A stretch of DNA of 5,359 nucleotides from Acidobacteriota bacterium (GCA_021779695.1 JAJYAE010000302.1:1-5359), one strand, 5' to 3'. Counted from the stretch's first letter, positions 1 to 5,311 are shown. Numbers and translations: made by a program. Notes: a model not told the origin generated them from the letters alone.

Positions 1-51
1 CGCGCCGGAGGTCACCGCCAGAAGAACACATACTCTAATTCTGGTAAGCAT
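1..51 (-). CDS. N-terminus of a putative exported protein (partial, runs off the left edge)
   Basis: Only 17 codons are visible, reading leftwards from an ATG at 51-49: MLTRIRVCVLLAVTSGA. A short start with two arginines followed by a hydrophobic stretch (VCVLLAV) and small residues looks like the n- and h-regions of a Sec signal peptide, so I infer an exported or envelope protein. An AAAGGAG sequence lies upstream on the minus strand (74-68), but its 16-nt distance from the ATG is longer than usual, which weakens the call. The gene points the same way as the sigma/anti-sigma pair but is separated from it by about 330 bases, so it may or may not be co-transcribed. The function cannot be told from this fragment. 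It could be a chance open frame. Confidence 0.35.
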   Translation of the reverse strand, partial: MLTRIRVCVLLAVTSGA

Positions 52-383
52 AGCTGGGATCGAACTGCTCCTTTGCCCCCAACCCTAACATGACGTGCAC
101 CGCCTGAGCGCCGTTTGTTTCCCGGGCAAGGGGATTTGGGGCGGGGCCGCTAAACGATGGGTAACGCCAGCAATCGAAGATGGCGAGATAGGACTCGGCG
201 ACGGCGCAGGTTTCGTCGTTCTCGCCTGGCGAGGCTCCAGACCGCGCCGCCGTTTAGGAAAGTCCGACTCCGGTATGCGACCAGAGCGTCGGAACACGGC
301 CAAAGACAATGTCCTCGATGCTTGCCACAGGAAACCTGGCGCGCTGCCGGTTTCAGCGTAGTGAGTCCATTGGGTGAAGAAGT
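52..383. other. Intergenic region with no recognisable gene
   Basis: This stretch between the anti-sigma stop and the partial left-edge gene is open in several frames on both strands. The translations are rich in Arg, Pro and Ser and match no family I recognise. A minus-strand frame starting with GTG at 387, overlapping the anti-sigma stop, would give about 100 residues, but its composition looks like non-coding GC-rich DNA. I see no strong terminator, tRNA or repeat. It could hold the promoter for the left-edge gene, but no -35/-10 pair with acceptable spacing stood out. Confidence 0.4.
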
Positions 384-1208
384 TCACTCACCGGCAGCAG
401 GTACGGCACCCGCAAGGATGATAGGAAGCGTCGGTGTTGCTGAGCCGGATGTATTTTCGACTGTAACGCCAAATGCTTTTGCTTCAACGCCTGTAGGAAT
501 TTTCGGCAGCACAAGATGCGCATCGCCGGCAGCGTCAGGGCGGAACAGACCGGCCGGAATCGGTGGGTGTCCATTCGCAGGAATGATCCAAAGCTCGTAG
601 GCTTTGTTCGGGGCAACGGTTGCCAGATTCGAGGCATCGAGGACGAGGGCGCCCCTGGACGCCAGATAGGCGGCGCGTGCAAAAGGAGCCGGGCGCGGTG
701 TCCCGGCGGTAAGCAGTATATGGCGCGCGGCAGGGGCCGTGAACAGCTCGAGCACCTGCTGTGCGCGGCGGGATGCATCGGATTGTGCCGCCAAAAGTGC
801 CGACTCTCGCGCGAGCTCACGATTCACCAGCCGGAGTCTTCCTCCCAAGCCCAAGGTGACAAGAATGAGCGCAGCTGTTGCGACCCAGGAAATCCACAAG
901 GCTGCGGTACGCGCCTTTGTGGAGCGCTGCGCCGGCCGAACACGTTCCGCCATGTTGAAGACGCGCGACGCGGACTGCGGCGCGGCCCCGATCCGCTCAA
1001 GGAATCTATCGCGCGAGCCCTTTGGCAATTGTTGCTGCTCCACGCTCATCGCCAGTAATGCGAGGCTTCCTGACGCTTCCGCTAGATGCGCGCGACACTG
1101 CTCGCAATTCTCCAGATGAGCGTCGATGTGTGACTGCTCCTCCGCGCCAAGCGCCTGCATGGCGTAGAGTGCGATGTCTTCCTGAGGGATGTGCCTGTTG
1201 TCGGTCAT
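384..1208 (-). CDS. Anti-sigma-K-like factor (RskA family, zinc-finger plus transmembrane)
   Basis: This 274-residue single-pass membrane protein is the likely inhibitor of the ECF sigma factor encoded just upstream. Residues 1-60 form a cytoplasmic anti-sigma domain with the zinc-associated motif H31-x3-C35-x2-C38, and another His at 27. Residues about 102-122 (ALWISWVATAALILVTLGL) form one membrane helix, followed by a charged helical stretch to about 152. The C-terminal half (about 155-270) is the extracytoplasmic RskA domain, recognised by KAYELWIIPANGHPPIPAG at 202-220 and the following LFRPDAAGDAHL. The start is set by the ATGA overlap with the sigma stop, which predicts translational coupling. 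In mycobacteria RskA is degraded by regulated intramembrane proteolysis to free SigK; the same mechanism here is inferred. The length and domain order are normal for the family, and there are no signs of decay. Confidence 0.93.
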   Translation of the reverse strand: MTDNRHIPQEDIALYAMQALGAEEQSHIDAHLENCEQCRAHLAEASGSLALLAMSVEQQQLPKGSRDRFLERIGAAPQSASRVFNMAERVRPAQRSTKARTAALWISWVATAALILVTLGLGGRLRLVNRELARESALLAAQSDASRRAQQVLELFTAPAARHILLTAGTPRPAPFARAAYLASRGALVLDASNLATVAPNKAYELWIIPANGHPPIPAGLFRPDAAGDAHLVLPKIPTGVEAKAFGVTVENTSGSATPTLPIILAGAVPAAGE

Positions 1209-1816
1209 GACTGCAAGGCCTCCCGCAATGAGATAAGAGCTGACCGGATGCGCGTCTTGATGGTGCCCAGGGGTATGCCTGTCTGAGCAGCAATTTCCGA
1301 GTGGCTGAGCCCCTCAAAGAAGGCTAACTCCAGGGATTGCCGATGATCGCGCGGCAGTGTATCAAGATGCTCGCGGACTCTCTGCAAGACAATATGACGT
1401 TCCGTTTCCATGGCGAAGTCAGACGGCATTGCGAGAGCGACTTCGTCGACCGGATCGGTGGGCTTTCTTCGCCGGAGCATATCGACTGCCCGATTGCGTC
1501 CGACGACTGCAAGCCACGCGGGGAATGAACCCCGCCCGGACGAAAAAGTGCCGGGCTTCTCCCATAGCCTGAAAAAGATCTCCTGCATCACATCTTCCGC
1601 GGATTCGGCGTCCTTGAGGACGCGAAACGCAACGGAATACACCAGATTTGCATACCGGTCAAAGATCTCGCTCATCGAGTCCTGATCCCTTAACCGCACC
1701 CGATCAAGAAGCGCTTCGTCGGTCATTGAGATCGAAGCGCCCTTTAGCGGTGTCTTGAGATCGCTGCTCATAGAACGTTTCATCGATGTTGCCGGATTGG
1801 AAAGATCTTCACCCAT
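1205..1816 (-). CDS. ECF RNA polymerase sigma factor, SigK-like
   Basis: This 203-residue sigma-70-family protein has the two-domain ECF layout. Sigma region 2 spans about 33-117, with IFDRYANLVYSVAFRVL, the polymerase-binding motif AEDVMQEIFFRLW (73-85) and the promoter-melting segment FPAWLAVVGRNRAVDMLRRR (98-117). Sigma region 4 spans about 141-200, with HTH sequence SHSEIAAQTGIPLGTIKTRI (171-190) that would read the -35 element. The protein should direct polymerase to stress or envelope genes. The adjacent, overlapping RskA-like gene places it in the SigK-type group rather than another ECF class. The start is uncertain: the ATG at 1816 gives the longest product but has a poor ribosome binding site, and the conserved part begins at Met31 (ATG at 1726), which would give 173 residues. 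The fasciclin gene is divergent, so an autoregulated promoter region between them is likely. Confidence 0.93.
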   Translation of the reverse strand: MGEDLSNPATSMKRSMSSDLKTPLKGASISMTDEALLDRVRLRDQDSMSEIFDRYANLVYSVAFRVLKDAESAEDVMQEIFFRLWEKPGTFSSGRGSFPAWLAVVGRNRAVDMLRRRKPTDPVDEVALAMPSDFAMETERHIVLQRVREHLDTLPRDHRQSLELAFFEGLSHSEIAAQTGIPLGTIKTRIRSALISLREALQS

Positions 1817-2166
1817 TCATCCCATCATGCTCAGACTGCGAACTACCGCAGTGCCTTACAACCATGCCACTTCAGGTGCGCGCTCGACAACGACTCATCG
1901 ATTGCACCGCGAGAGAACGCTGAGCCTCTGCGCTCTCAGGGCAATACCTTCCGCTCTCCAATATGTAGAACGCGTGGCTTGATTCTTTGGATTGCCTCGA
2001 TCGCAATTTCTTCACGAATTGCGCATCTTTTCGATTTTCTGGTGCGGAATGTTGGGATTGTGCCGAAAATCTCCATCTGCAATCAATCCAAATTTCAAGC
2101 TGAGGCGTTCCTGACATGTACGGCAATTATCCCTCTCAGGGAAAAGGCGACAAAGAAGGGACACAG
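1817..2166. promoter_or_regulatory. Divergent intergenic region between the sigma operon and the fasciclin gene
   Basis: This 350-base region must carry the promoters for both the leftward sigma/anti-sigma operon and the rightward fasciclin gene. It becomes clearly more AT-rich from about 1978 to 2110, where the rightward promoter probably lies. A 9-mer CTCTCAGGG occurs twice in the same orientation (1933-1941 and 2133-2141). The second copy sits in a small hairpin TCCCT-ctc-AGGGA (2130-2142) in the presumed fasciclin leader. A short inverted repeat ATTGC-N7-GCAAT lies at 1991-2007. I looked for a consensus sigma-70 promoter and for a shared ECF-type -35/-10 pair on the two strands and found none I would defend, so the promoters are not placed. 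No gene is seen here. Confidence 0.5.
2156..2160 (+). promoter_or_regulatory. Ribosome binding site setting the fasciclin start
   Basis: AAGGG sits 6 nt before the ATG at 2167. This choice is supported by the signal peptide that starts directly at that ATG. An in-frame ATG further upstream (2116) would add 17 polar residues in front of the signal peptide and has no such site. Confidence 0.7.
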
Positions 2167-2721
2167 ATGAAGACCATGAAGAAAGCACTACTGATGTTGG
2201 CGCTTTCCACGTGCGCGCTCGCAGCGAGCGCGCAAATGAAGGATCCGGATGTGGGCGGCGCAGCCATGTATCCAACCAAAACCATCGTGGAGAATGCAGT
2301 GAACTCGCCTATCCACAAAACTCTGGTAAGCGCAGTGAAGGCCGCCGGATTGGTTGAGACATTGAATGGTCCTGGACCCTTTACTGTCTTTGCCCCAACC
2401 GACGAAGCCTTTGCAAAACTTCCTTCTGGCTCTGTAGACAACCTCGTGAAGCCAGTGAACAAAGCAGCGTTAGCCAAGATCCTAACCTACCACGTTGTTG
2501 CGCAGCGCATTTCCTCAAGGGAACTGAAGGCGTGGATCAAGAAGGGCGGCGGCAAGTACGCGATGACGACGGTGGAAGGCGGAAAGCTTACGGCAAGCAT
2601 GTCCGGCGCAAACATTGTTCTGACGGATGAGACGGGCAGCACGGCGAACATCACCACCGCGGACGTATTTCAGTCGAACGGAGTCATCGATGTTATCAAC
2701 GCAGTTCTGATGCCGATGTAG
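2167..2721 (+). CDS. Secreted fasciclin (FAS1) domain protein
   Basis: This 184-residue protein has a Sec signal peptide, MKTMKKALLMLALSTCALAA followed by SAQ, with likely cleavage after Ala22 (A-S-A|Q). The Cys at 16 is preceded by L-S-T, which is not a proper lipobox, so the product is more likely soluble and secreted than lipidated. Residues about 38-184 form one complete FAS1 domain. The first conserved block is GPFTVFAPTDEAFAKLP (70-86), then LTYHVV (106-111), and the second block is SNGVIDVINAVLMP (170-183). FAS1 domains act in adhesion and protein or ligand binding at cell surfaces; no enzyme activity is expected. The gene is divergent from the SigK-like/RskA-like pair. In M. tuberculosis the SigK regulon includes the fasciclin proteins MPT70 and MPT83, so control by the neighbouring sigma factor is a reasonable inference. 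The ferritin-like gene follows in the same direction after 105 nt. Confidence 0.93.
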   Translation: MKTMKKALLMLALSTCALAASAQMKDPDVGGAAMYPTKTIVENAVNSPIHKTLVSAVKAAGLVETLNGPGPFTVFAPTDEAFAKLPSGSVDNLVKPVNKAALAKILTYHVVAQRISSRELKAWIKKGGGKYAMTTVEGGKLTASMSGANIVLTDETGSTANITTADVFQSNGVIDVINAVLMPM

Positions 2722-2826
2722 GCGGTACTGCGTACCCCACCCGCACCGATTGTGCCGCCGTGGACGGCTTTGCACTGCGGCGTTCCAAACCATCACCGCA
2801 AGCAACGAGTATAGGAGAGAATCCTT
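2722..2826 (+). other. Spacer between the fasciclin and ferritin-like genes
   Basis: This 105-nt gap starts with a small hairpin GGTAC-TGC-GTACC (2724-2736), only 5 bp and without a T run. It is followed by GC-rich sequence able to form weak stems. It is short enough for co-transcription. A partial terminator or an internal promoter for the ferritin-like gene is possible but not evident. It ends with AGGAG at 2813-2817, 9 nt before the next ATG, a good ribosome binding site. Confidence 0.4.
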
Positions 2827-3810
2827 ATGACACCGGAGCTTCTTGATCGAATGATCCAGCGCAGCGGCGTGAACCGCCGATCCTTCGTGGCAGGCGCAAC
2901 CATGTTTGGCCTGGGCGCTGCCACCTCATCGATACTGACCGCGTGCGGCGGCACATCGAACAAGAACACAGTCTCGGCAACCACGAACACTGACACCGCT
3001 GCCGATATTCTGTCAGCAGCGTTGATCGCCGAAAGCTTGGCGATCACCACTTATTACACCGCGCTATCGAGCCAGGGCGTAATTACGGATCCGAATCTGG
3101 CAGGGGCAGGCGGCACTGCCGTGAACGTCAGCGCGAGTGGAAACCAGGTAAATGTGGCTTATCTTCAGGGAGCGCTTCTTGAAGAAGTGGCGCACGCGCA
3201 ACTGCTGAGGACTCTGCTGGGCCTGCCAACCGACGGAAGCGGCGATGCGAAGGCCGGCGTGCCACAGACGTTCTACTTCCCGAGCGGAACTTTCTCTTCG
3301 CTCTCCGGTTTTCTGCCGGTTCTGCTGGCGCTCGAAACAGCGTTCATCGGCGCTTACATGACGGCCGTCGAGGAGTTCGCGTCGATGGCGGCCGGCTACA
3401 ACGGATACAGCGCAACTCAGACAAATCCGGAATCGAGTGGAGCTAACCTGACGCAGGCCGACCTGATTCTCTATGCGAAAGTCTCCGCATCGATTCTGGG
3501 AGTCGAATCAGAACATCGCGCGCTGGTGCGGGCCATCCCCGCAGTAACATTGGCCTCGCCTAACTATGCTGGAATCAATCTGATTCCAGCCAATAACGTG
3601 AACTACGAGAGCGATGCTGGACTCACCGGTTTGATTACCAGCGTGAGCGGCAGCAGTAGCACGACAGCCGCCGCGGCCCTTGGCCCATTTATTTCATCCG
3701 GAACGAACCCTGTTTCCGTAGCAACTGTTGCAGGTCAGGCGAGCTTTTCCAGCGTGGTCACGGCATCCGTTCAGGCCAATGTGACGGGGTCGATTCCCGC
3801 TGCCGAATAG
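2827..3810 (+). CDS. Tat-exported ferritin-like (diiron-type) lipoprotein
   Basis: This 327-residue protein carries a twin-arginine signal (NRRSFVAG, 16-23), a hydrophobic stretch, and then the lipobox L-T-A-C with Cys40. It should be folded in the cytoplasm, exported by Tat and lipid-anchored. Residues about 58-240 match the ferritin-like four-helix bundle (Ferritin_2 type). Helix 1 carries E69 (LIAESLAITTYY). Helix 2 carries E120 and H123 (LLEEVAHAQLL). Helix 3 carries E170, with E182/E183 nearby (LLALETAFIGAY). Helix 4 carries E227 and H230 (ILGVESEHRALV). These two E-x2-H pairs plus single Glu residues are the classic diiron ligand pattern. Tat export fits a protein that acquires metal before export. 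The Ser/Thr/Ala/Gly-rich tail (about 262-327) matches nothing I know. Iron storage, peroxide handling and desiccation tolerance are all possible; the substrate is unknown. It has a good ribosome binding site (AGGAG, 9 nt spacing) and is probably co-regulated with the fasciclin gene. Confidence 0.9.
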   Translation: MTPELLDRMIQRSGVNRRSFVAGATMFGLGAATSSILTACGGTSNKNTVSATTNTDTAADILSAALIAESLAITTYYTALSSQGVITDPNLAGAGGTAVNVSASGNQVNVAYLQGALLEEVAHAQLLRTLLGLPTDGSGDAKAGVPQTFYFPSGTFSSLSGFLPVLLALETAFIGAYMTAVEEFASMAAGYNGYSATQTNPESSGANLTQADLILYAKVSASILGVESEHRALVRAIPAVTLASPNYAGINLIPANNVNYESDAGLTGLITSVSGSSSTTAAAALGPFISSGTNPVSVATVAGQASFSSVVTASVQANVTGSIPAAE

Positions 3811-3846
3811 CGAATGAGGTTGAGACGAAGGAAATAAATTTCGGTA

Positions 3847-3893
3847 CCCGGCAGCAGATTGGTGTTGCCGGGCATCGCCGCCGCTCCGGCGAT
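3847..3893 (+). terminator. Tandem hairpins after the ferritin-like gene, possible terminator
   Basis: Two stem-loops sit back to back starting 37 nt after the stop codon. The first pairs CCCGGCAGCA with TGTTGCCGGG (3847-3872; 10 bp including one G-T, 6-nt loop). The second pairs ATCGCCG with CGGCGAT (3874-3893; 7 bp, 6-nt loop). Neither is followed by a T run, so a classical Rho-independent terminator is not proven. The placement suits transcript end formation or 3'-end protection. A short palindrome GAAATAAATTTC lies just before (3831-3842). Confidence 0.45.
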
Positions 3894-4050
3894 CACACCG
3901 GATTGGATATCGGAAAACGGAGAGGTGACTTGTTTATTTGCACACTGATTCGCCATCAGCCAACCCCATAAGTCTGACTACGAGTTTGAAAATGTCGCAC
4001 ACTGCAAATGTTCACGGGGTGCGCCGAAAATATGAATGACCACTGAGACG
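3894..4050. other. Intergenic sequence, no gene recognised
   Basis: This stretch between the hairpins and the recombinase relic has no frame with a recognisable protein match on either strand. An 8-mer GCACACTG occurs at 3940-3947 and again at 3997-4004, which is short enough to be chance. It may include the worn upstream part of the recombinase gene, but nothing in it can be aligned by eye. Confidence 0.35.
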
Positions 4051-4251
4051 TAGAGAACTGCGTCGGTACCGATGCTGGCCCAGGCCGGCGTCTCGGATTA
4101 CACCTAGCACGACAACCGCCATGGGGCCCGCAGCGTGTGGGTGATGGAAGGCGTGCCTCTGGTCGCCGTCGCCAGGTACGCCGCCCATTCGACGACCCAG
4201 TTGACGATGCGATATGCTCAATTCATGCGTGGTGCCAATCAGATCGCCTGA
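4051..4251 (+). pseudogene. Tyrosine recombinase (phage-type integrase) relic, C-terminal fragment
   Basis: The plus-strand frame ending at TGA 4249-4251 reads AGVSDYT, a TAG stop (4105-4107), then HDNRH and onward to VMEGVPLVAVARYAAHSTTQ and LTMRYAQF. This is the C-terminal catalytic region of a tyrosine recombinase. It has the H-x2-R pair (codons at 4108 and 4117), the second His (4186) and the nucleophile Tyr (4213), with the usual nine-residue step between His and Tyr. Intact relatives usually read like DYTWHDxRHTFAS at the TAG position, so the stop looks like a TGG-to-TAG change. The segment after HDNRH (GARSVW) has also diverged. The N-terminal DNA-binding domain, the first catalytic Arg and the Lys are missing, another TAG lies at 4051-4053, and there is no start codon with a ribosome binding site. 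It is therefore a dead fragment of a prophage or island integrase. Confidence 0.75.
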
Positions 4252-4269
4252 GGTGTTGTGGATGCGTTC

Positions 4270-4288
4270 TGCGCGAACGCGTCGCGCA
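4270..4288. other. GC-rich hairpin between the recombinase relic and tRNA-Ser
   Basis: TGCGCGA and TCGCGCA form a perfect 7-bp stem with a 5-nt loop. No T run follows on either strand. It could be the old terminator of the recombinase gene or a recombination or protein-binding site; its role is unknown. Confidence 0.3.
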
Positions 4289-4356
4289 AGGGGCCGGAAC
4301 CTAAGCCGACACTGAGAATGCTTTTCCACAGGGGCGTATATCGTTGTAAATAAAGC

Positions 4357-4448
4357 GGAGAGGTGGCAGAGCCCGGTTGAATGCACCTGACTCGAAATCA
4401 GGCATAGTCGTAAGGCTATCGGGGGTTCGAATCCCTCCCTCTCCGCCA
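4357..4448 (+). tRNA. tRNA-Ser(CGA), with encoded CCA
   Basis: This 92-nt class II tRNA folds completely. The acceptor stem GGAGAGG pairs with CCTCTCC, followed by discriminator G and an encoded CCA (4446-4448). The anticodon stem CCTGA/TCAGG encloses loop CTCGAAA, giving anticodon CGA (4393-4395), which reads UCG serine codons. The long variable arm ATAGTC-GTAA-GGCTAT is typical of tRNA-Ser and excludes most other identities. The T stem GGGGG/CCCTC has one G-T pair and the loop TTCGAAT. The G discriminator fits bacterial tRNA-Ser. All arms are intact, so the gene should work. AT-rich sequence just upstream (4337-4354, with TATATC and TAAATA) may include its promoter. A recombinase relic lies about 105 nt upstream and an IS200-type element about 300 nt downstream. 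Confidence 0.97.
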
Positions 4449-4567
4449 CAGCTTCCTGTATCTTCCTCATTCCAATCGCAAATCATAGAAAATAGGCAAG
4501 TTGGATGGCTTCCGCTTTGTCCGCGTTGTCCGCATTTTCCGTCGAATTCGGCCCCTGGGACGCTTTT

Positions 4568-4600
4568 TGCATGACAACGGCCGGGATGCATGACAACGGC
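4568..4600. repeat. Tandem 14-bp direct repeat TGCATGACAACGGC
   Basis: TGCATGACAACGGC occurs exactly at 4568-4581 and 4587-4600, with a 19-bp period and a 5-bp spacer (CGGGA). Fourteen identical bases this close together are unlikely by chance. The repeat abuts the inverted repeat that follows. Its role is unknown: it could be a protein-binding pair, a replication-slippage duplication, or part of a larger interspersed repeat. Confidence 0.7.
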
Positions 4601-4602
4601 GG

Positions 4603-4657
4603 TCCCCTCCCACAAATGCGAAATGTCCTTCTCGCACCGTGGGGTGTCGGGAGGGGA
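4603..4657. repeat. Inverted repeat with nested hairpin (possible REP/MITE-like element)
   Basis: TCCCCTCCC (4603-4611) pairs perfectly with GGGAGGGGA (4649-4657). Inside the 37-nt loop, TGCGA (4617-4621) pairs with TCGCA (4632-4636). This gives a two-level fold in DNA or RNA. It lies directly after the 14-bp direct repeat and ahead of an IS200-type transposase, the kind of enzyme related to those that mobilise REP elements. Whether it repeats elsewhere in the genome cannot be seen from this window. Confidence 0.5.
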
Positions 4658-4814
4658 GAGAGCGCTGCTAGGCTAAGAGCACACGCGTAAAGAAGGATTC
4701 GAACATGGCTTGCGCTGCGTTGCTGAGCAAGAATCTTAGAGATCGATTGCCTAAAGGCAACGGGAGATCCCCCGCCTCTGGCGGGGTGGCAGTAGCCGTT
4801 TGACATTTCCGGTA

Positions 4815-4878
4815 GTCCATCCAAGAAACTCCAGACGTGAGCCGACCAAAGCACATGTCAAGGAGAAACTGGATGGAC
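4815..4878 (+). promoter_or_regulatory. Predicted mRNA stem-loop masking the tnpA ribosome binding site and start codon
   Basis: Three stems stack into one long interrupted hairpin. GTCCATCC (4815-4822) pairs with GGATGGAC (4871-4878), which includes the ATG at 4873. CTCC (4829-4832) pairs with GGAG (4862-4865), the Shine-Dalgarno core. GACGTG (4834-4839) pairs with CATGTC (4854-4859), with one G-T, closing a 14-nt loop. Both translation signals are thus buried. In enteric IS200, an mRNA hairpin hiding the ribosome binding site, together with an antisense RNA, keeps transposase levels very low. The same logic is inferred here from base pairing only. Confidence 0.65.
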
Positions 4879-5304
4879 CGAGTTGAGAGTTTAAGCCACT
4901 CCGTATGGGAGTGCAAATACCATGTAGCGTTTATCGCCAAGTGTCGTCGCAAGACGTTGTATGTGCAACTGCGGCCTCACCTTGGCGAAGTATTTCGTCG
5001 CTTGGCCGAGCAGAAAGAGAGTCGGGTTCTGGAGGGGCACTTGATGCCGGATCACGTGCATATGCTTGTTTCGATCCCGCCGAAGTACGCAGTGTCGGAG
5101 GTGGTTGGCTTCATCAAGGGCAAGAGCGCAATTCATTTGGCTCGGACGTATGGCGAGCGCAAGCAGAATTTCACAGGGCAGCACTTCTGGGCGCGCGGCT
5201 ACTTCGTGTCGACGGTGGGACGCGATGAGGCGCAGATACGGGAATACATCCGCAACCAAGAGGCAGAGGACAAGCGTCTGGACCAACTGCAGATGTGGAA
5301 TTAG
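4873..5304 (+). CDS. tnpA: IS200/IS605-family transposase TnpA (Y1 HUH type)
   Basis: This 143-residue single-domain Y1 transposase cuts and joins single-stranded DNA at the ends of its element, probably as a dimer. The metal-binding HUH motif is H61-V-H63 in LMPDHVHMLVSIPP. The catalytic tyrosine is Y125 in IREYIRNQE. The N-terminus ESLSHSVWECKYHVAFIAKCRRKTLY and the segment GKSAIHLARTYGERKQNFTGQHFWARG are strongly typical of the IS200 group. I chose the ATG at 4873 because AGGAG lies 7 nt upstream and the family's usual N-terminus begins there. An in-frame GTG (4837) and ATG (4855) would add 6-12 unusual residues. The frame is complete with all catalytic residues, so the enzyme looks functional. 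Its translation is probably repressed by the leader stem-loop. Confidence 0.95.
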   Translation: MDRVESLSHSVWECKYHVAFIAKCRRKTLYVQLRPHLGEVFRRLAEQKESRVLEGHLMPDHVHMLVSIPPKYAVSEVVGFIKGKSAIHLARTYGERKQNFTGQHFWARGYFVSTVGRDEAQIREYIRNQEAEDKRLDQLQMWN

Positions 5305-5311
5305 CCGCCGA

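Larger units (their letters stand above)
4449..4740. other. Intergenic region between tRNA-Ser and the IS200-type element
   Basis: About 290 bases hold no recognisable gene. The notable contents are a 14-bp direct repeat (4568-4581 and 4587-4600) and a GC-rich inverted repeat (4603-4657), both listed separately. I saw no second copy of the tRNA 3' end that would mark an attachment site. Confidence 0.4.

Noticed and set aside
75..145. ECF-like promoter (GGAAAC ... CGTC) on the minus strand before the left-edge gene
   Set aside because: The gap between the two elements is about 21 nt, longer than the roughly 16-17 nt typical of ECF promoters.
85..387. Minus-strand open frame of about 100 residues starting with GTG and overlapping the anti-sigma stop
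   Set aside because: The overlap is suggestive of coupling, but the translation is Arg/Pro/Ser-rich low-information sequence with no domain, signal or ribosome binding site.
2116..2166. Upstream in-frame ATG extending the fasciclin protein by 17 residues
   Set aside because: It would place polar residues before a clear signal peptide; the ATG at 2167 has AAGGG at the right distance.
3771..3956. Minus-strand open frame of 61 residues after the ferritin-like gene
   Set aside because: It overlaps the end of the ferritin-like gene and the tandem hairpins and has no recognisable domain or ribosome binding site.
4012..4470. Minus-strand open frame of about 150 residues crossing the tRNA region
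   Set aside because: It reads antisense through a perfect tRNA-Ser gene and antisense to the recombinase relic; its translation matches no known family.
4692..4712. AAGGATTCGAACATGG resembles the antisense of a tRNA T arm
   Set aside because: Only the TTCGAA core fits; the flanks do not pair as a T stem and no other tRNA part is nearby.
4705..4803. Short plus-strand frame (32 residues, MACAALLSKNLRDRL...)
   Set aside because: It overlaps the left-end hairpins of the IS200-type element, has no ribosome binding site and no match.
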